A stretch of 43,076 bases of DNA from Candidatus Aegiribacteria sp. (GTDB lineage: Bacteria; Fermentibacterota; Fermentibacteria; Fermentibacterales; JCC-6), in the NCBI GenBank assembly GCA_030613065.1, contig JAUWMQ010000008.1, positions 1 through 43,076 of the forward strand, in the 5' to 3' direction. Each line of letters starts with the position of its first letter. The stretch's first letter is position 1. The position numbers and the translations under genes are program-made. Of the stretch, positions 33,163 to 41,811 are shown piece after piece. The notes beneath the pieces are model-generated. The model saw only the letters and a list, made by a program, of their open reading frames with translations. It searched no databases and had not been told where the DNA came from.

Positions 33163-36100
33163 GACTGCCGGAATTATCAGTTAAAAGACGTGTAGCTTTC
33201 CTGATGGTCTTCATTGCGATACTGGGTACGGGAATATTCGGTCTTACCCAGCTTGGTGTTGATATGTATCCCGATATGGAATTCCCGATGATAATGGTGA
33301 TGAGTACCCTGGAAGGCGCCGGACCCGAGGAAGTGGAGAATCTTGTTACTAATCCCCTTGAGCAGGCTCTTGCGAGGGTATCCAACGTCAAGAAAGTTTC
33401 ATCTACTTCGCGGGCGGGGATCAGTATTGTAACAGCCGAATTCAATTGGGGACATAGTCTCGATCAGGCTGAAACTGATGTCAGAAGGCAGCTCGATATG
33501 TTCGATGCGATGCTGCCCGAAGATGCCAGCGATCCTCTGGTATTCGCACTTGATCCAAGCATGCAGCCTGTCCTGTATGTTGGTTTCAGCAGCGAGATGC
33601 TTAACGATTTTGATCTCCGAACACTTATCATGGAGGAGATTGAACCGCTGTTCAGCAGGCTGGATGGTGTGGGATCGGCCGTAACAGCAGGTGGTCGCGA
33701 GAGACAGATAAATGTTGAAGTGAACCCCTCAGCCCTTATGGATGCGGGGATTACCATATCTCAGGTTGTTGGAGCCTTGAGTTCTGTCCGTAACAATACT
33801 CCGGCGGGAAGAATCGATGCCGGCGGGATGAACATGAGCATCAGGGTTGAATCCGCTTTCCACAGTATCGCTGAGATAGAACAACTTGTTGTAGGTATAA
33901 ATGCCGGATCTCCCGTTCTGCTCCGTGATGTGGCATCAGTCCAGGATGGTCAGGCGGATGAGCTGCAGTACGTCAGATTCAACGGACGGCCATCGGTATC
34001 GATGTATCTGAACAAGAGATCGGATGCTAATACCGTCAACGTGTGTGCAAGAATACGTGATCAACTCGATGAAATATCGGCTGACTACGGGAGTATTCTC
34101 ATACCGGTTGTTCTATTTGACCAGTCGGAATTCATAGAGCAGTCCATCAACAATCTGGGAACAACAGCCATTCAGGCATGCTTTCTGGCTTTTCTGGTGC
34201 TGCTTTTCTTCCTCAGATCATGGAAGAGCTCATCCATTGCTGGAATATCAATACCCATCTCCGTTTTTGTGACCTTTGCCGTAATGCACTTCACCGATGT
34301 GCAGCTGAACATGATATCTCTGGCTGGCCTTGCTCTGGCCATAGGTTTGCTTGTGGACAATGCTATCGTAGTGCTTGAGAACATCTTCAGACACAGGGAG
34401 AAGGGTGAGTCTCCGAGGGATTCAGCTGTCAACGGAGCGTTGGAAGTATCCAATGCGATAACAGCTTCGACGCTCACAACCCTTGCCGTCTTTATTCCCA
34501 TTCTTTTTGTTCCAGGCATAGCTGGTGAACTTTTCAAGGAAATGGTTCTTACGATCACATTCAGTCTCACCATATCTCTCTTTGTGGCACTGAGCCTTGT
34601 TCCGTTGATCGCTTCATGGACAAAGAACCTTGTGCCTGTATTCAAACCACGCAGCATTTCCGGCAGAATAGGCGGGGTGATCGATGCATTTGAAAAGAAA
34701 TACAACAGGCTGGTTTCCTGGGCCGTTAATCACAAAAAGGTCGTTCTGATCTCAACCGCGGCGGCTTTCATTCTGGCAATAGTGATGGTCGGCAGGCTTC
34801 CGTCCGATTTCTTTCCCGAATCCGATGATGGATTTATGATGATGGATGTGGAGGAGCCGATAGGTACCAGTCTCGAAACGACCGATGCAGCAGTAAGAGC
34901 GCTGGAGGATTCCATCAAGGCTATTGTTGCTCCCGAAGATCTGCTTGCGCTGTTCACCACCGTTGGAGAAGCCGAAGGTATAATGGCAATATTCGGTGGC
35001 AGCAGCTCAAATGCTGCCATGCTGAGGGTGAGATTAACGCCATCCAGTCAGCGAAGCACTACCATGTTCGAGTATCAGGACAGGATAGGGGAAGTGTTGA
35101 AAGACATGCCCGGAATTGAGTATTCAACGGAAGCAGGTATGTCACTTTTGTCATCCTCACCAATAGAGATCACGTTGTATGGCGACGATCTGGACCTGTT
35201 GTTCGAGAAGGCCGATGAGATAAAAGAAGCCATGTCGCAGATAGAGGGCGTCAGGGATGCCAGAACATCCATGCAGGAACTTATTCCTGAGTACTCTTTC
35301 ATTCCTGATCCTGTTAGGCTTTCTCTTCTGGGCATGACGCAATCCCAGCTGGCCATGGATGTCAGGTACGGTTTTCAGGGATCACGGGCCAGCATATATC
35401 GCGAAGGTGATGACGAGTACAATATTTTTGTCAGGTATCCCGAGAATCTGAGGGATTCCAGAGAGGACCTGGAATACGCATCTGTTCTGGGAAGACCTTT
35501 AATATCCATGGGTTCCCTTGATCAGAGGGTAGTATCGAATACGATTACAAGAAAGAACCAGGCAAGAATGGTTACAATTTCCTGTGATGTATCCGGAAGA
35601 TCTTTAGGTGAAGTGTCAGCGGATGTCGTTGCAATGATGAAGGAGATCGACACTAACGGTTTCAGATATGAAATGGGCGGCGAGATGAAGGATCAGATGG
35701 AAACCTTCATGTACCTTGGAATCGCTATCATGGTTGCCGCTGCTCTTGTCTATATGGTTATGGCCGGGCAGTTCGAATCATTCCTTGAACCCTTCATAAT
35801 AATCTTCACATTGCCACTTGCCTTCATTGGAGTAGTTCTGGGATTGTTCGTTACCTCAACATCACTGTCGGTCATGGCGATCATAGGAATGCTGATGCTT
35901 GCCGGAATAGTGGTTAACAATGGTATCGTAATGGTGGATTACGCAAATCAGCTGCGGAGATCAGGAATGGAGATAAAGACTGCGATTGTTGAAGCTTCCA
36001 CTACCAGAATGAGACCTATTATCATGACCGCTGCAACAACCGTACTGGCAATGTTCCCGCTTGCGCTTGGAATCGGTGAGGGGGCAGAGACATGGGCGCC

Positions 36101-36194
36101 GATGGCAGTAACGGTTATTGGTGGACTGTTCGTAGCCACTGTGCTGACGCTGGTTGTAGAACCCTGCATTTATGTAATATTCAACCGCAAATAG
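33159..36194 (+). CDS. RND-family efflux transporter (AcrB/HAE1 type)
   Basis: 1011 residues, full HAE1 length. TM1 follows 'LSVKRRVAFLMVFIAILGTGIFGLTQLGVDMYPD', with the first porter domain 'NLVTNPLEQALARVSNVKKVSS'. The TM4 proton-relay segment is 'GLALAIGLLVDNAIVVLENIFRHRE', where AcrB's Asp-Asp pair is Asp-Asn, a variation common in HAE1 relatives. The second half repeats the fold and ends 'PMAVTVIGGLFVATVLTLVVEPCIYVIF'. Proton-driven export of drugs, dyes or lipids from the periplasm. Last gene of the operon; no clear terminator follows. Confidence 0.95.
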   Translation: MRLPELSVKRRVAFLMVFIAILGTGIFGLTQLGVDMYPDMEFPMIMVMSTLEGAGPEEVENLVTNPLEQALARVSNVKKVSSTSRAGISIVTAEFNWGHSLDQAETDVRRQLDMFDAMLPEDASDPLVFALDPSMQPVLYVGFSSEMLNDFDLRTLIMEEIEPLFSRLDGVGSAVTAGGRERQINVEVNPSALMDAGITISQVVGALSSVRNNTPAGRIDAGGMNMSIRVESAFHSIAEIEQLVVGINAGSPVLLRDVASVQDGQADELQYVRFNGRPSVSMYLNKRSDANTVNVCARIRDQLDEISADYGSILIPVVLFDQSEFIEQSINNLGTTAIQACFLAFLVLLFFLRSWKSSSIAGISIPISVFVTFAVMHFTDVQLNMISLAGLALAIGLLVDNAIVVLENIFRHREKGESPRDSAVNGALEVSNAITASTLTTLAVFIPILFVPGIAGELFKEMVLTITFSLTISLFVALSLVPLIASWTKNLVPVFKPRSISGRIGGVIDAFEKKYNRLVSWAVNHKKVVLISTAAAFILAIVMVGRLPSDFFPESDDGFMMMDVEEPIGTSLETTDAAVRALEDSIKAIVAPEDLLALFTTVGEAEGIMAIFGGSSSNAAMLRVRLTPSSQRSTTMFEYQDRIGEVLKDMPGIEYSTEAGMSLLSSSPIEITLYGDDLDLLFEKADEIKEAMSQIEGVRDARTSMQELIPEYSFIPDPVRLSLLGMTQSQLAMDVRYGFQGSRASIYREGDDEYNIFVRYPENLRDSREDLEYASVLGRPLISMGSLDQRVVSNTITRKNQARMVTISCDVSGRSLGEVSADVVAMMKEIDTNGFRYEMGGEMKDQMETFMYLGIAIMVAAALVYMVMAGQFESFLEPFIIIFTLPLAFIGVVLGLFVTSTSLSVMAIIGMLMLAGIVVNNGIVMVDYANQLRRSGMEIKTAIVEASTTRMRPIIMTAATTVLAMFPLALGIGEGAETWAPMAVTVIGGLFVATVLTLVVEPCIYVIFNRK

Positions 36195-36447
36195 CAAATA
36201 GGGTCAGGTCTTGCATTTGAGCATTTATGACCGAATTGAATATAAATTATAAGATAAAATAATTCTTGAAGTTCAAAAGGCTAACCGTTTTGTTCAATAC
36301 AGTGCTCAGATTATTACCATTGCCCTTGTTACCCCAGGCCTCCGCCCGAACCCTTGGAGCTGGTCTGCGAACCGTGTACAGACTACGTTCCGCGGAAATA
36401 GCACAATACATGTAAATTATCTGCAACCAATAAGATAACGCTATTCC
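36195..36447. other. Intergenic region with possible mobile-element relic
   Basis: No gene seen. The stretch starting AAATAGGGTCAGGTCTTGCA resembles sequence often found beside IS200/REP-associated tyrosine transposases, but no transposase fragment could be read. A GC-richer block at 36340-36405 lies in otherwise AT-rich DNA. Confidence 0.35.
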
Positions 36448-36493
36448 TTGACAATGCCCCTTTGAAATCGTGATATATCATTTTGATATGTAA
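36448..36493 (+). promoter_or_regulatory. Promoter with palindromic operator upstream of the GT-MBL fusion
   Basis: TTGACA (36448-36453), 17-bp spacer, TGATAT (36471-36476). Overlapping the -10 and start-site region is the perfect palindrome ATATCA-TTT-TGATAT (36475-36489). The 23-bp block 36471-36493 matches 20 of 23 positions in the promoter of the 41029 gene, implying a shared regulator, most simply the nearby PadR protein. Confidence 0.7.
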
Positions 36494-36674
36494 GATTTCG
36501 AGACACAGAGATGAACATGGTGTTTTCACTGCCGCGCTGCCATATGCCGGTACCGAAGGAAGATACTGGCGGTTCACAATCGAACCGGACTTCATACTGG
36601 CATGTCCTGAAAATCCTGAAGCCGGATATCAGAAAATCTTCATCATCTCTCTGCCGCAGTTACGATTGGAGTAA
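36483..36674 (+). CDS. Possible small protein upstream of the fusion gene
   Basis: Open frame of 63 codons ending 2 bp before the fusion gene's ATG. The last ~50 codons ('VFTAALPYAGTEGRYWRF...PENPEAGYQKIFIISLPQL') have codon use like neighbouring genes and look coding. The beginning is unclear: the only in-frame start, TTG at 36483, lies at the predicted transcription start and has no Shine-Dalgarno, while an ATG at 36511 is in another frame. It may be a leaderless small protein, or a short gene with a frameshift. Unknown function. Confidence 0.35.
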   Translation: MICKISRHRDEHGVFTAALPYAGTEGRYWRFTIEPDFILACPENPEAGYQKIFIISLPQLRLE

Positions 36675-36676
36675 TT

Positions 36677-38692
36677 ATGGATCCCGTTGTAATCGTTCTG
36701 TATGTGTCACACTCAATCACTGTGAGAAACGCCGCTCTGTTCATAAAGAGCATCCGAAGATTCGGTGGGTACATGAAGAATACGCCGATTCTGGTCATGA
36801 ACGATCAGGCGGCAAAGCTTGATCTGTCCCTGCTTGATCTCACCGGAGTGACAGTGTATGACATTGAGATAAATCCGGTTCACAGACACTTCCTGTTTTC
36901 AAAGAAGGTGCACGCATGCGCCACTGCTGAAAGGCTGCTTGAGGGAAAAGCAGAAATGCTTTTGTATTTCGATACGGAGATGCTGGCATTTTCGGATTTC
37001 AGCCCTATTCTGCTGAAGAAAGATTTTGATGCTTCACTGCGCCCTGTGATGCTGCTCAACACAGTCGGACAGAGTCCTGATAAAGCGCTGGACGGCTACT
37101 GGAAAAGAATATATCAGGAATCGGGGATTGATGAATCGACCGTTCCTGTGCTTCGCGCATATGTGGATGAACAGGATATGCGGTTTTACATCAATTGCGA
37201 GGTTATGGCAATACGACCCGAGCTTGGGATACTAAGGGAGTGGCGGAAAGCATTCCTGAAAATAATAGACGACAAAGCCTTTACAGAAAGCTTCTGCAGT
37301 GAGCAACTTCACTATATTTTCCTGCATCAGGCGGTGCTGAGTGCAGTGATCCTGTCTAAAACAGAGCCATCGCGTATCCAGTGGATACCGGACAGTACAG
37401 TCTATTCAGTACTGCTCCATGAACAGATGCCAAAGCATAAAAAAGTGTCCGACGCGGATGCCATTCCGATAATCGGATATGATCTTCAGTTCTCGGGGGA
37501 TCCGGCAATGATACTGACTTTCACCGTCAACGAACCCCATCGCACATGGGTCATTGATAATTACTGCGGGTTCCTTCAGGAATCACCGAAAATTTACCGC
37601 GAAGAAGGCGACTGCAACACTGTGGTTGTTCTCACGGAGAAAGGTTACATACTTGTTGATCCTTCACGGCCGCAGGGCATGGATTCCTGGCTTGCGCTGA
37701 AATTCAGACACATGACACCTGAAGCGGTGCTTTTCACACATGCGCATCAGGACCACTGGAACGGCCTGGCTTACTGGAATATTCCGGAAAAAACACCGAT
37801 GATCATCCAGCGCAACTGGATGGAAACTGTTGAATATCTGGAAAGATTTGAAGCATTTCAGGAACGCAGGAACAGAGCATTCACTGCTGGGAAATGGATG
37901 CCTCAAAAGCAACTTAAAATGATCACGCCGACCGAGGTTTTTCCGGATGAAACAAGCATGACTCTGTCTGGTCTGGAAGTTCGTATGTTGCACACACCTG
38001 CGGAAACCACGGATACCTCGGTGATCTGGTTTCCCGGACTGAAGCTGGCTTGCACCGGTGATACGGTATCTTCCGGATTTCCAATGCTGGGTACGCCCAG
38101 GGGGTCAATGCCGCGATTTGCAGATAACTACATCCGTGCTATTGATATCCTGCTCTCATTGAATCTGGAGCTTTGCATTGCAGGGCATGGCGAGCCGATC
38201 AGGGAAAATACCGCAATTACATCATGCCTGAAAAACCGTCGGGATGCCGTGGAATATGTTAACAATGCGGTAATACGGGGAATAAACAATGGGATAAGCG
38301 TGCATGAGCTTGTTTCTGAAATATCTCTGCCGATGGAATTGCAGTTGCCTGAAACCTTCAGCAGAATAGCCTGGTCTGTACGGGGACTTTATCAAAACTA
38401 TACCGGCTGGTACGACGGAAACATAACAAGCCTTCTGGATACCCCGATATCGTCTGTGTTCACCGACATTGTAAAGACATGGGGCGCCGGGACACTGATA
38501 ACTCTGGCTGAGGAAAAGCTGTCTGAAAACGATGCGCAGAGTGCGCTGCACATAACCGACCTTCTGCTGAGGGCAGCGCCCCATGATCAAAGAATATCAG
38601 AAATCCGCAGGAGAGCTTGCGAAATTCTTTTTAAAGGATGTCGGAACTGGGGAGAATCGAATCTTATCAAGGACGAACTGCTCAGATACTGA
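36677..38692 (+). CDS. Glycosyltransferase-like / alkylsulfatase-type metallo-beta-lactamase fusion
   Basis: 671 residues, no signal peptide. Residues ~1-280 look like a GT-A nucleotide-sugar transferase-type domain ('VIVLYVSHSITVRNAALFIKSIRRFGG', 'MLLYFDTEML' as the DxD-like site, 'MRFYINCEVMAIRPELGILREWRKAF'). Residues ~295-670 are a metallo-beta-lactamase domain with 'FTHAHQDHWNGL' (~352, metal ligands), 'TPAETTDTSVIWF', 'LACTGDT' and 'IAGHGEPI', followed by the dimerisation-type segment 'WSVRGLYQNYTGWYDGNITSLL' typical of BDS1/SdsA-like alkylsulfatases. TTGGAG lies 6 nt before the ATG. I know of no described fusion of this type. Substrate unknown; the N-terminal call is weaker than the C-terminal one. 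Confidence 0.85.
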   Translation: MDPVVIVLYVSHSITVRNAALFIKSIRRFGGYMKNTPILVMNDQAAKLDLSLLDLTGVTVYDIEINPVHRHFLFSKKVHACATAERLLEGKAEMLLYFDTEMLAFSDFSPILLKKDFDASLRPVMLLNTVGQSPDKALDGYWKRIYQESGIDESTVPVLRAYVDEQDMRFYINCEVMAIRPELGILREWRKAFLKIIDDKAFTESFCSEQLHYIFLHQAVLSAVILSKTEPSRIQWIPDSTVYSVLLHEQMPKHKKVSDADAIPIIGYDLQFSGDPAMILTFTVNEPHRTWVIDNYCGFLQESPKIYREEGDCNTVVVLTEKGYILVDPSRPQGMDSWLALKFRHMTPEAVLFTHAHQDHWNGLAYWNIPEKTPMIIQRNWMETVEYLERFEAFQERRNRAFTAGKWMPQKQLKMITPTEVFPDETSMTLSGLEVRMLHTPAETTDTSVIWFPGLKLACTGDTVSSGFPMLGTPRGSMPRFADNYIRAIDILLSLNLELCIAGHGEPIRENTAITSCLKNRRDAVEYVNNAVIRGINNGISVHELVSEISLPMELQLPETFSRIAWSVRGLYQNYTGWYDGNITSLLDTPISSVFTDIVKTWGAGTLITLAEEKLSENDAQSALHITDLLLRAAPHDQRISEIRRRACEILFKGCRNWGESNLIKDELLRY

Positions 38693-39070
38693 CCACCCGC
38701 AATGGAAGTAATTTTCACGGTTAGCAAACCCAATGGTGGTGGGGTTATAGAATTACTGCAAATTGCTTCTGGAATCACCGTGACTTTATCGCAAAGAAGG
38801 CTATTGCAACGATGACTACCTGCCCTGGCGGGATGATGACCCCGGAACCGGTACGGCACTCGAGATGGCGAGTACGGCCAGATGGGTAAGCTGGCAAGAA
38901 TTATCATCGGAGCAGCCACTCTCTCCGAGGGTAACTTGAGCGGTGCGCTCAATAAGATTCTGCCTAAGAACCTCCGGTGAAACATCCATAGCTTATGATA
39001 AATGCGCACTGGAAATGTGAGCCGTTGTGATTGAGGCCGCCACAGCGACCTCAATTTCTTTCAGGGTCTG
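38693..39070. other. Intergenic region with decayed coding sequence
   Basis: About 380 bp between convergent genes. 38882-38980 (+) is a 32-codon ORF with native-looking codons ('GKLARIIIGAATLSEGNLSG...') and its frame is readable upstream as 'RDGEYGQM', but there is no start or Shine-Dalgarno; it looks like the 3' remnant of a lost gene. A hairpin, ATTGAGG/CCTCAAT followed by TTTCTTT at 39032-39062, could terminate plus-strand transcription. Confidence 0.45.
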
Positions 39071-41029
39071 TTATCTCAGGATAGTGAAGCGGAGAGTGGA
39101 GGAAGTTCCTGCTGTGCTGGTGGCAAGGGTATAGACTCCGACTGGAAGATCTTTCAGATTGATGCCGGTTGAGATATCATTTATCATTCCCTCTGATACC
39201 CTGCGTCCGGTGATGTCGAAAATGTTGTAAGAGGTCCCGGGGGAGGCGTTGATAAGATTTACTGTTTCAGCCGCAGGGTTCGGATGAACCTGTAATGGGC
39301 TCTGCTCTTCCTGGGAAGTCCCCTGAGAAGCATCCTCTATTTCCAGAAGGTAAACATCATAATCTCCGTCATCTGTCTCTCTCTGGCCTGCAATCATGTA
39401 TGAGCCTGTTCCAGTTGGAGTAATTGCAGTACCCCATTCATCTGTTGATTCCTGTCCAAATTCCTCCGTCCATACCTCTTCACCATTCTCGTTCAGCTTT
39501 ACCACAAAGAGATTATTGTCGCAGGAGTACCTGTCTTTCGTCGCGCCCACGATCAGGAAACCACCGTCTGGGGTCTCAATGATATCGTTCGAATAATCAT
39601 AGAAAGTGTTGCCGTGGAATGTTTCTGTAATCTTCTGGCCATTTCCGTCTGTGAGTATGAAATACATGCCGCAGTTGTCGGGATCATTGGAATCTCCGGT
39701 AATCGCTATGTTGCCGTCTGAGGTTTCAACAGCTGCATTTGCACGGTCATAACCTCCTTCGCCGCCCTGAGCTCCGTAGTAATATTCCCAGATGATGTTT
39801 CCATCCATGTCTGTTAATATTGAATAGGCATCACAATTAGCTGTAAATGATCCGGTAGAACCGGTTATCAGAATGTTTCCGTCTGATGTAATCTGAACAT
39901 GGTCTGCCGTTTCGGGTCCCGGGCCACCGTATCTCTTCTCCCAGAGAATATTGCCTGAGTTGTCCGCCATTATCATAAGAACATCGCTTTCTCCTGCAGT
40001 ATTTTCAGTGGTGTAGCCGCAAAGTAGAATGTTGCCTGCAGAAGTTTCAGTAACCGACATCGCGATATCAAGGCTGTCACCGCCGAATGTTGTTTCCAGG
40101 ATAATGATGCCACCAGTATTTGTTCTTACAAGGTAGAAATCCTCATTGCCGGCTGATGTGCTGTAACCGCAGGCAATGTAGTCTCCATTTGAAGCTTCAA
40201 TTACAGAGTTTCCATACTCAAATCCTTCTGAACCGAAGGACTTTATCCAGATTGTATTCCCCAGCGAGTCTATTTTTTGAAGAAGGAGATCGCTTTTGCA
40301 TCCTGGATTACTGAAGTCGTAACCGGTCAGGATGAAGCAGTTATCAGCAGTCATAGTTACATCCCGCGCTCCCTGGGAGAAGTCTCCGGCCCGGCAATTT
40401 GAACGGGAGGTTGTTCCGGCTAATGCAGCTGCTGAGATTACGGCTTGACAGCTCTCCCGCTGGTAGTACTGCCCTCTGGTGGTGGTGATGATGTTCTGGT
40501 CAATGACAGGAAGTAGACCCCATCCAATGTAATTTGCCCCTGCTGCTTCATAGATCACCACATAACTGCTGTCAGGTCCGCTGCGGCCCTGAATTGTTAC
40601 CCCCGAGAGAACATCTGCTGCGGCCAGTACCAGAGGACCGGCGCATGTTGCCCAGACAGGTATGGAACTGGTAGCTGCTTCTGATATCAGGGAGATTGCC
40701 TCGGGGCTTGTTATCAGATCGTTATAGGGCTCTGTTACGCCCTGCCATCTGGAAGGCATGACGGCAACTGCATCAAACATGCCAATGTCCTGAATTTCGC
40801 TTATCAGAGTGTCCACCGTCAGAATTGGAAGACCTGAGTTGCACGGGGTAACAGTTTCGTTGATTCCGGCAGTGGTTGTTATGAATCCCATTTCCTGAAA
40901 ATGGTCGATGTTGAAATTGTAATTGGCACCGTAGAGATGCGGGACAAGAAGAAGGATATGCTGATCTTCTGCTTCTGCGAGGGAAAAGAAAAGAAGAAGG
41001 CCACAGATAAGAGTTAGGTACTTTTTCAT
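39071..41029 (-). CDS. Secreted DJ-1/PfpI-like domain + beta-propeller repeats + Por-type tail
   Basis: 652 residues from the ATG at 41029, where AAAGGAG lies 4 nt upstream and a signal peptide starts (MKKYLTLICGLLLFFSLAEA). Residues ~22-200 resemble DJ-1/PfpI/GATase1, with the nucleophile elbow 'VWATCAGPLVLAAADVLSG' (Cys ~128). Residues ~215-560 contain six or seven ~50-residue repeats ('TSDGNILITGSTG...DMDGNIIWEYYYGAQGG'), a likely beta-propeller. The C-terminus ('VHPNPAAETVNLINASPGTSYNIFDITGRRV...LPVGVYTLATS') is a type IX/Por secretion tail. Exported, probably cell-surface. Its promoter holds the operator shared with the fusion gene. Confidence 0.88.
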   Translation of the reverse strand: MKKYLTLICGLLLFFSLAEAEDQHILLLVPHLYGANYNFNIDHFQEMGFITTTAGINETVTPCNSGLPILTVDTLISEIQDIGMFDAVAVMPSRWQGVTEPYNDLITSPEAISLISEAATSSIPVWATCAGPLVLAAADVLSGVTIQGRSGPDSSYVVIYEAAGANYIGWGLLPVIDQNIITTTRGQYYQRESCQAVISAAALAGTTSRSNCRAGDFSQGARDVTMTADNCFILTGYDFSNPGCKSDLLLQKIDSLGNTIWIKSFGSEGFEYGNSVIEASNGDYIACGYSTSAGNEDFYLVRTNTGGIIILETTFGGDSLDIAMSVTETSAGNILLCGYTTENTAGESDVLMIMADNSGNILWEKRYGGPGPETADHVQITSDGNILITGSTGSFTANCDAYSILTDMDGNIIWEYYYGAQGGEGGYDRANAAVETSDGNIAITGDSNDPDNCGMYFILTDGNGQKITETFHGNTFYDYSNDIIETPDGGFLIVGATKDRYSCDNNLFVVKLNENGEEVWTEEFGQESTDEWGTAITPTGTGSYMIAGQRETDDGDYDVYLLEIEDASQGTSQEEQSPLQVHPNPAAETVNLINASPGTSYNIFDITGRRVSEGMINDISTGINLKDLPVGVYTLATSTAGTSSTLRFTILR

Positions 41030-41055
41030 TTTGCTCCTTTCATCAGGGCAGAAGT

Positions 41056-41084
41056 ATAATATATCAAAATGATACATCAGTCAA
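41056..41084 (-). promoter_or_regulatory. Promoter of the 41029 gene with operator shared with 36448-36493
   Basis: On the minus strand TTGACT (41084-41079), 17-bp spacer and TATTAT (41061-41056), 27 bp before the start codon. The spacer contains GTATCATTTTGATAT (41061-41075), 14 of 15 identical to the palindrome in the fusion-gene promoter; identity is 20 of 23 over the wider block (41057-41079). Confidence 0.75.
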
Positions 41085-41220
41085 TCTTTGTCCGATTTCA
41101 ACTCGTGAATCTCTCTCGGTGAATATCCAGAAAGCCATGAAATTAAATGATATAAGTATTTCAGGGAAGGGAGTAATTGTAACTGATTCGAGTGGGTTGT
41201 TTCAGCAACCTATTGGATCA

Positions 41221-41811
41221 TCAGTCTTTTTTGATGTGTATCTCGTCTTTTCGGGGGCGGTTATCCAGCCTTTGAAGGCAGGACATGCTCCATTCTATCA
41301 TCATTCTCGTGTATCGATACCAGAAGTCCATTGTCATTCTTCTGGTTTCAAGCTGAAGAGACGGTTCCAGCCCGTCAATATGCTGAAGACCTTCATAGAG
41401 TTCAGGCAGAAGGTCTTTCTGGTGATCAAGGTGTGCTCTGAGCAACTTTTCAAGGGCATCTTTCCCCATTGGATACCCGAAACGAAGCTTTAGAAGTAGT
41501 TCGATCTTTACCGGGCGCTGTTCCGCAGGAAGTTTCAGCCAGTGTCCGACCAGCTCGCGTCCCTTATCTGTAAGCCCATAAGCGATTCGTTTGCGGCCGG
41601 TTTTTTCGGAGAGTGTTTTAGTGGTAAGGCCAAGTTGAGTCAGATGACTCAGGTTGGGGTAGATGCTTCCGAAAGAATCGCGCCAGAAGACCATTTCCCT
41701 TGAATCAATCAGTTTTTTTATCTCATAACCGGTCATCGGTCTTTCACTGAGAATGGCCATAAGAGCCAGAGCGGATACTCTCAGCTCTGGTGCTGTATTG
41801 ATGTTTGTCAT
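41221..41811 (-). CDS. PadR-family transcriptional regulator
   Basis: 196 residues. The N-terminal winged helix-turn-helix has the PadR signature: 'ALALMAILSERPMTGYEIKKLIDSREMVFWRDSFGSIYPNLSHLTQLGLTTK...GRKRIAYGLTDKGRELV'. A C-terminal helical Vir_act_alpha_C-type dimerisation region ('LLLKLRFGYPMGKDALEKLLRAHLDHQKDLLPELYEGL') follows. PadR regulators repress promoters carrying short palindromes and are released by small ligands. The ATG overlaps the upstream gene's stop (ATGA). It lies 190 bp from the promoter at 41056, the natural candidate target, and 4.7 kb from the second copy of that operator. Confidence 0.93.
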   Translation of the reverse strand: MTNINTAPELRVSALALMAILSERPMTGYEIKKLIDSREMVFWRDSFGSIYPNLSHLTQLGLTTKTLSEKTGRKRIAYGLTDKGRELVGHWLKLPAEQRPVKIELLLKLRFGYPMGKDALEKLLRAHLDHQKDLLPELYEGLQHIDGLEPSLQLETRRMTMDFWYRYTRMMIEWSMSCLQRLDNRPRKDEIHIKKD

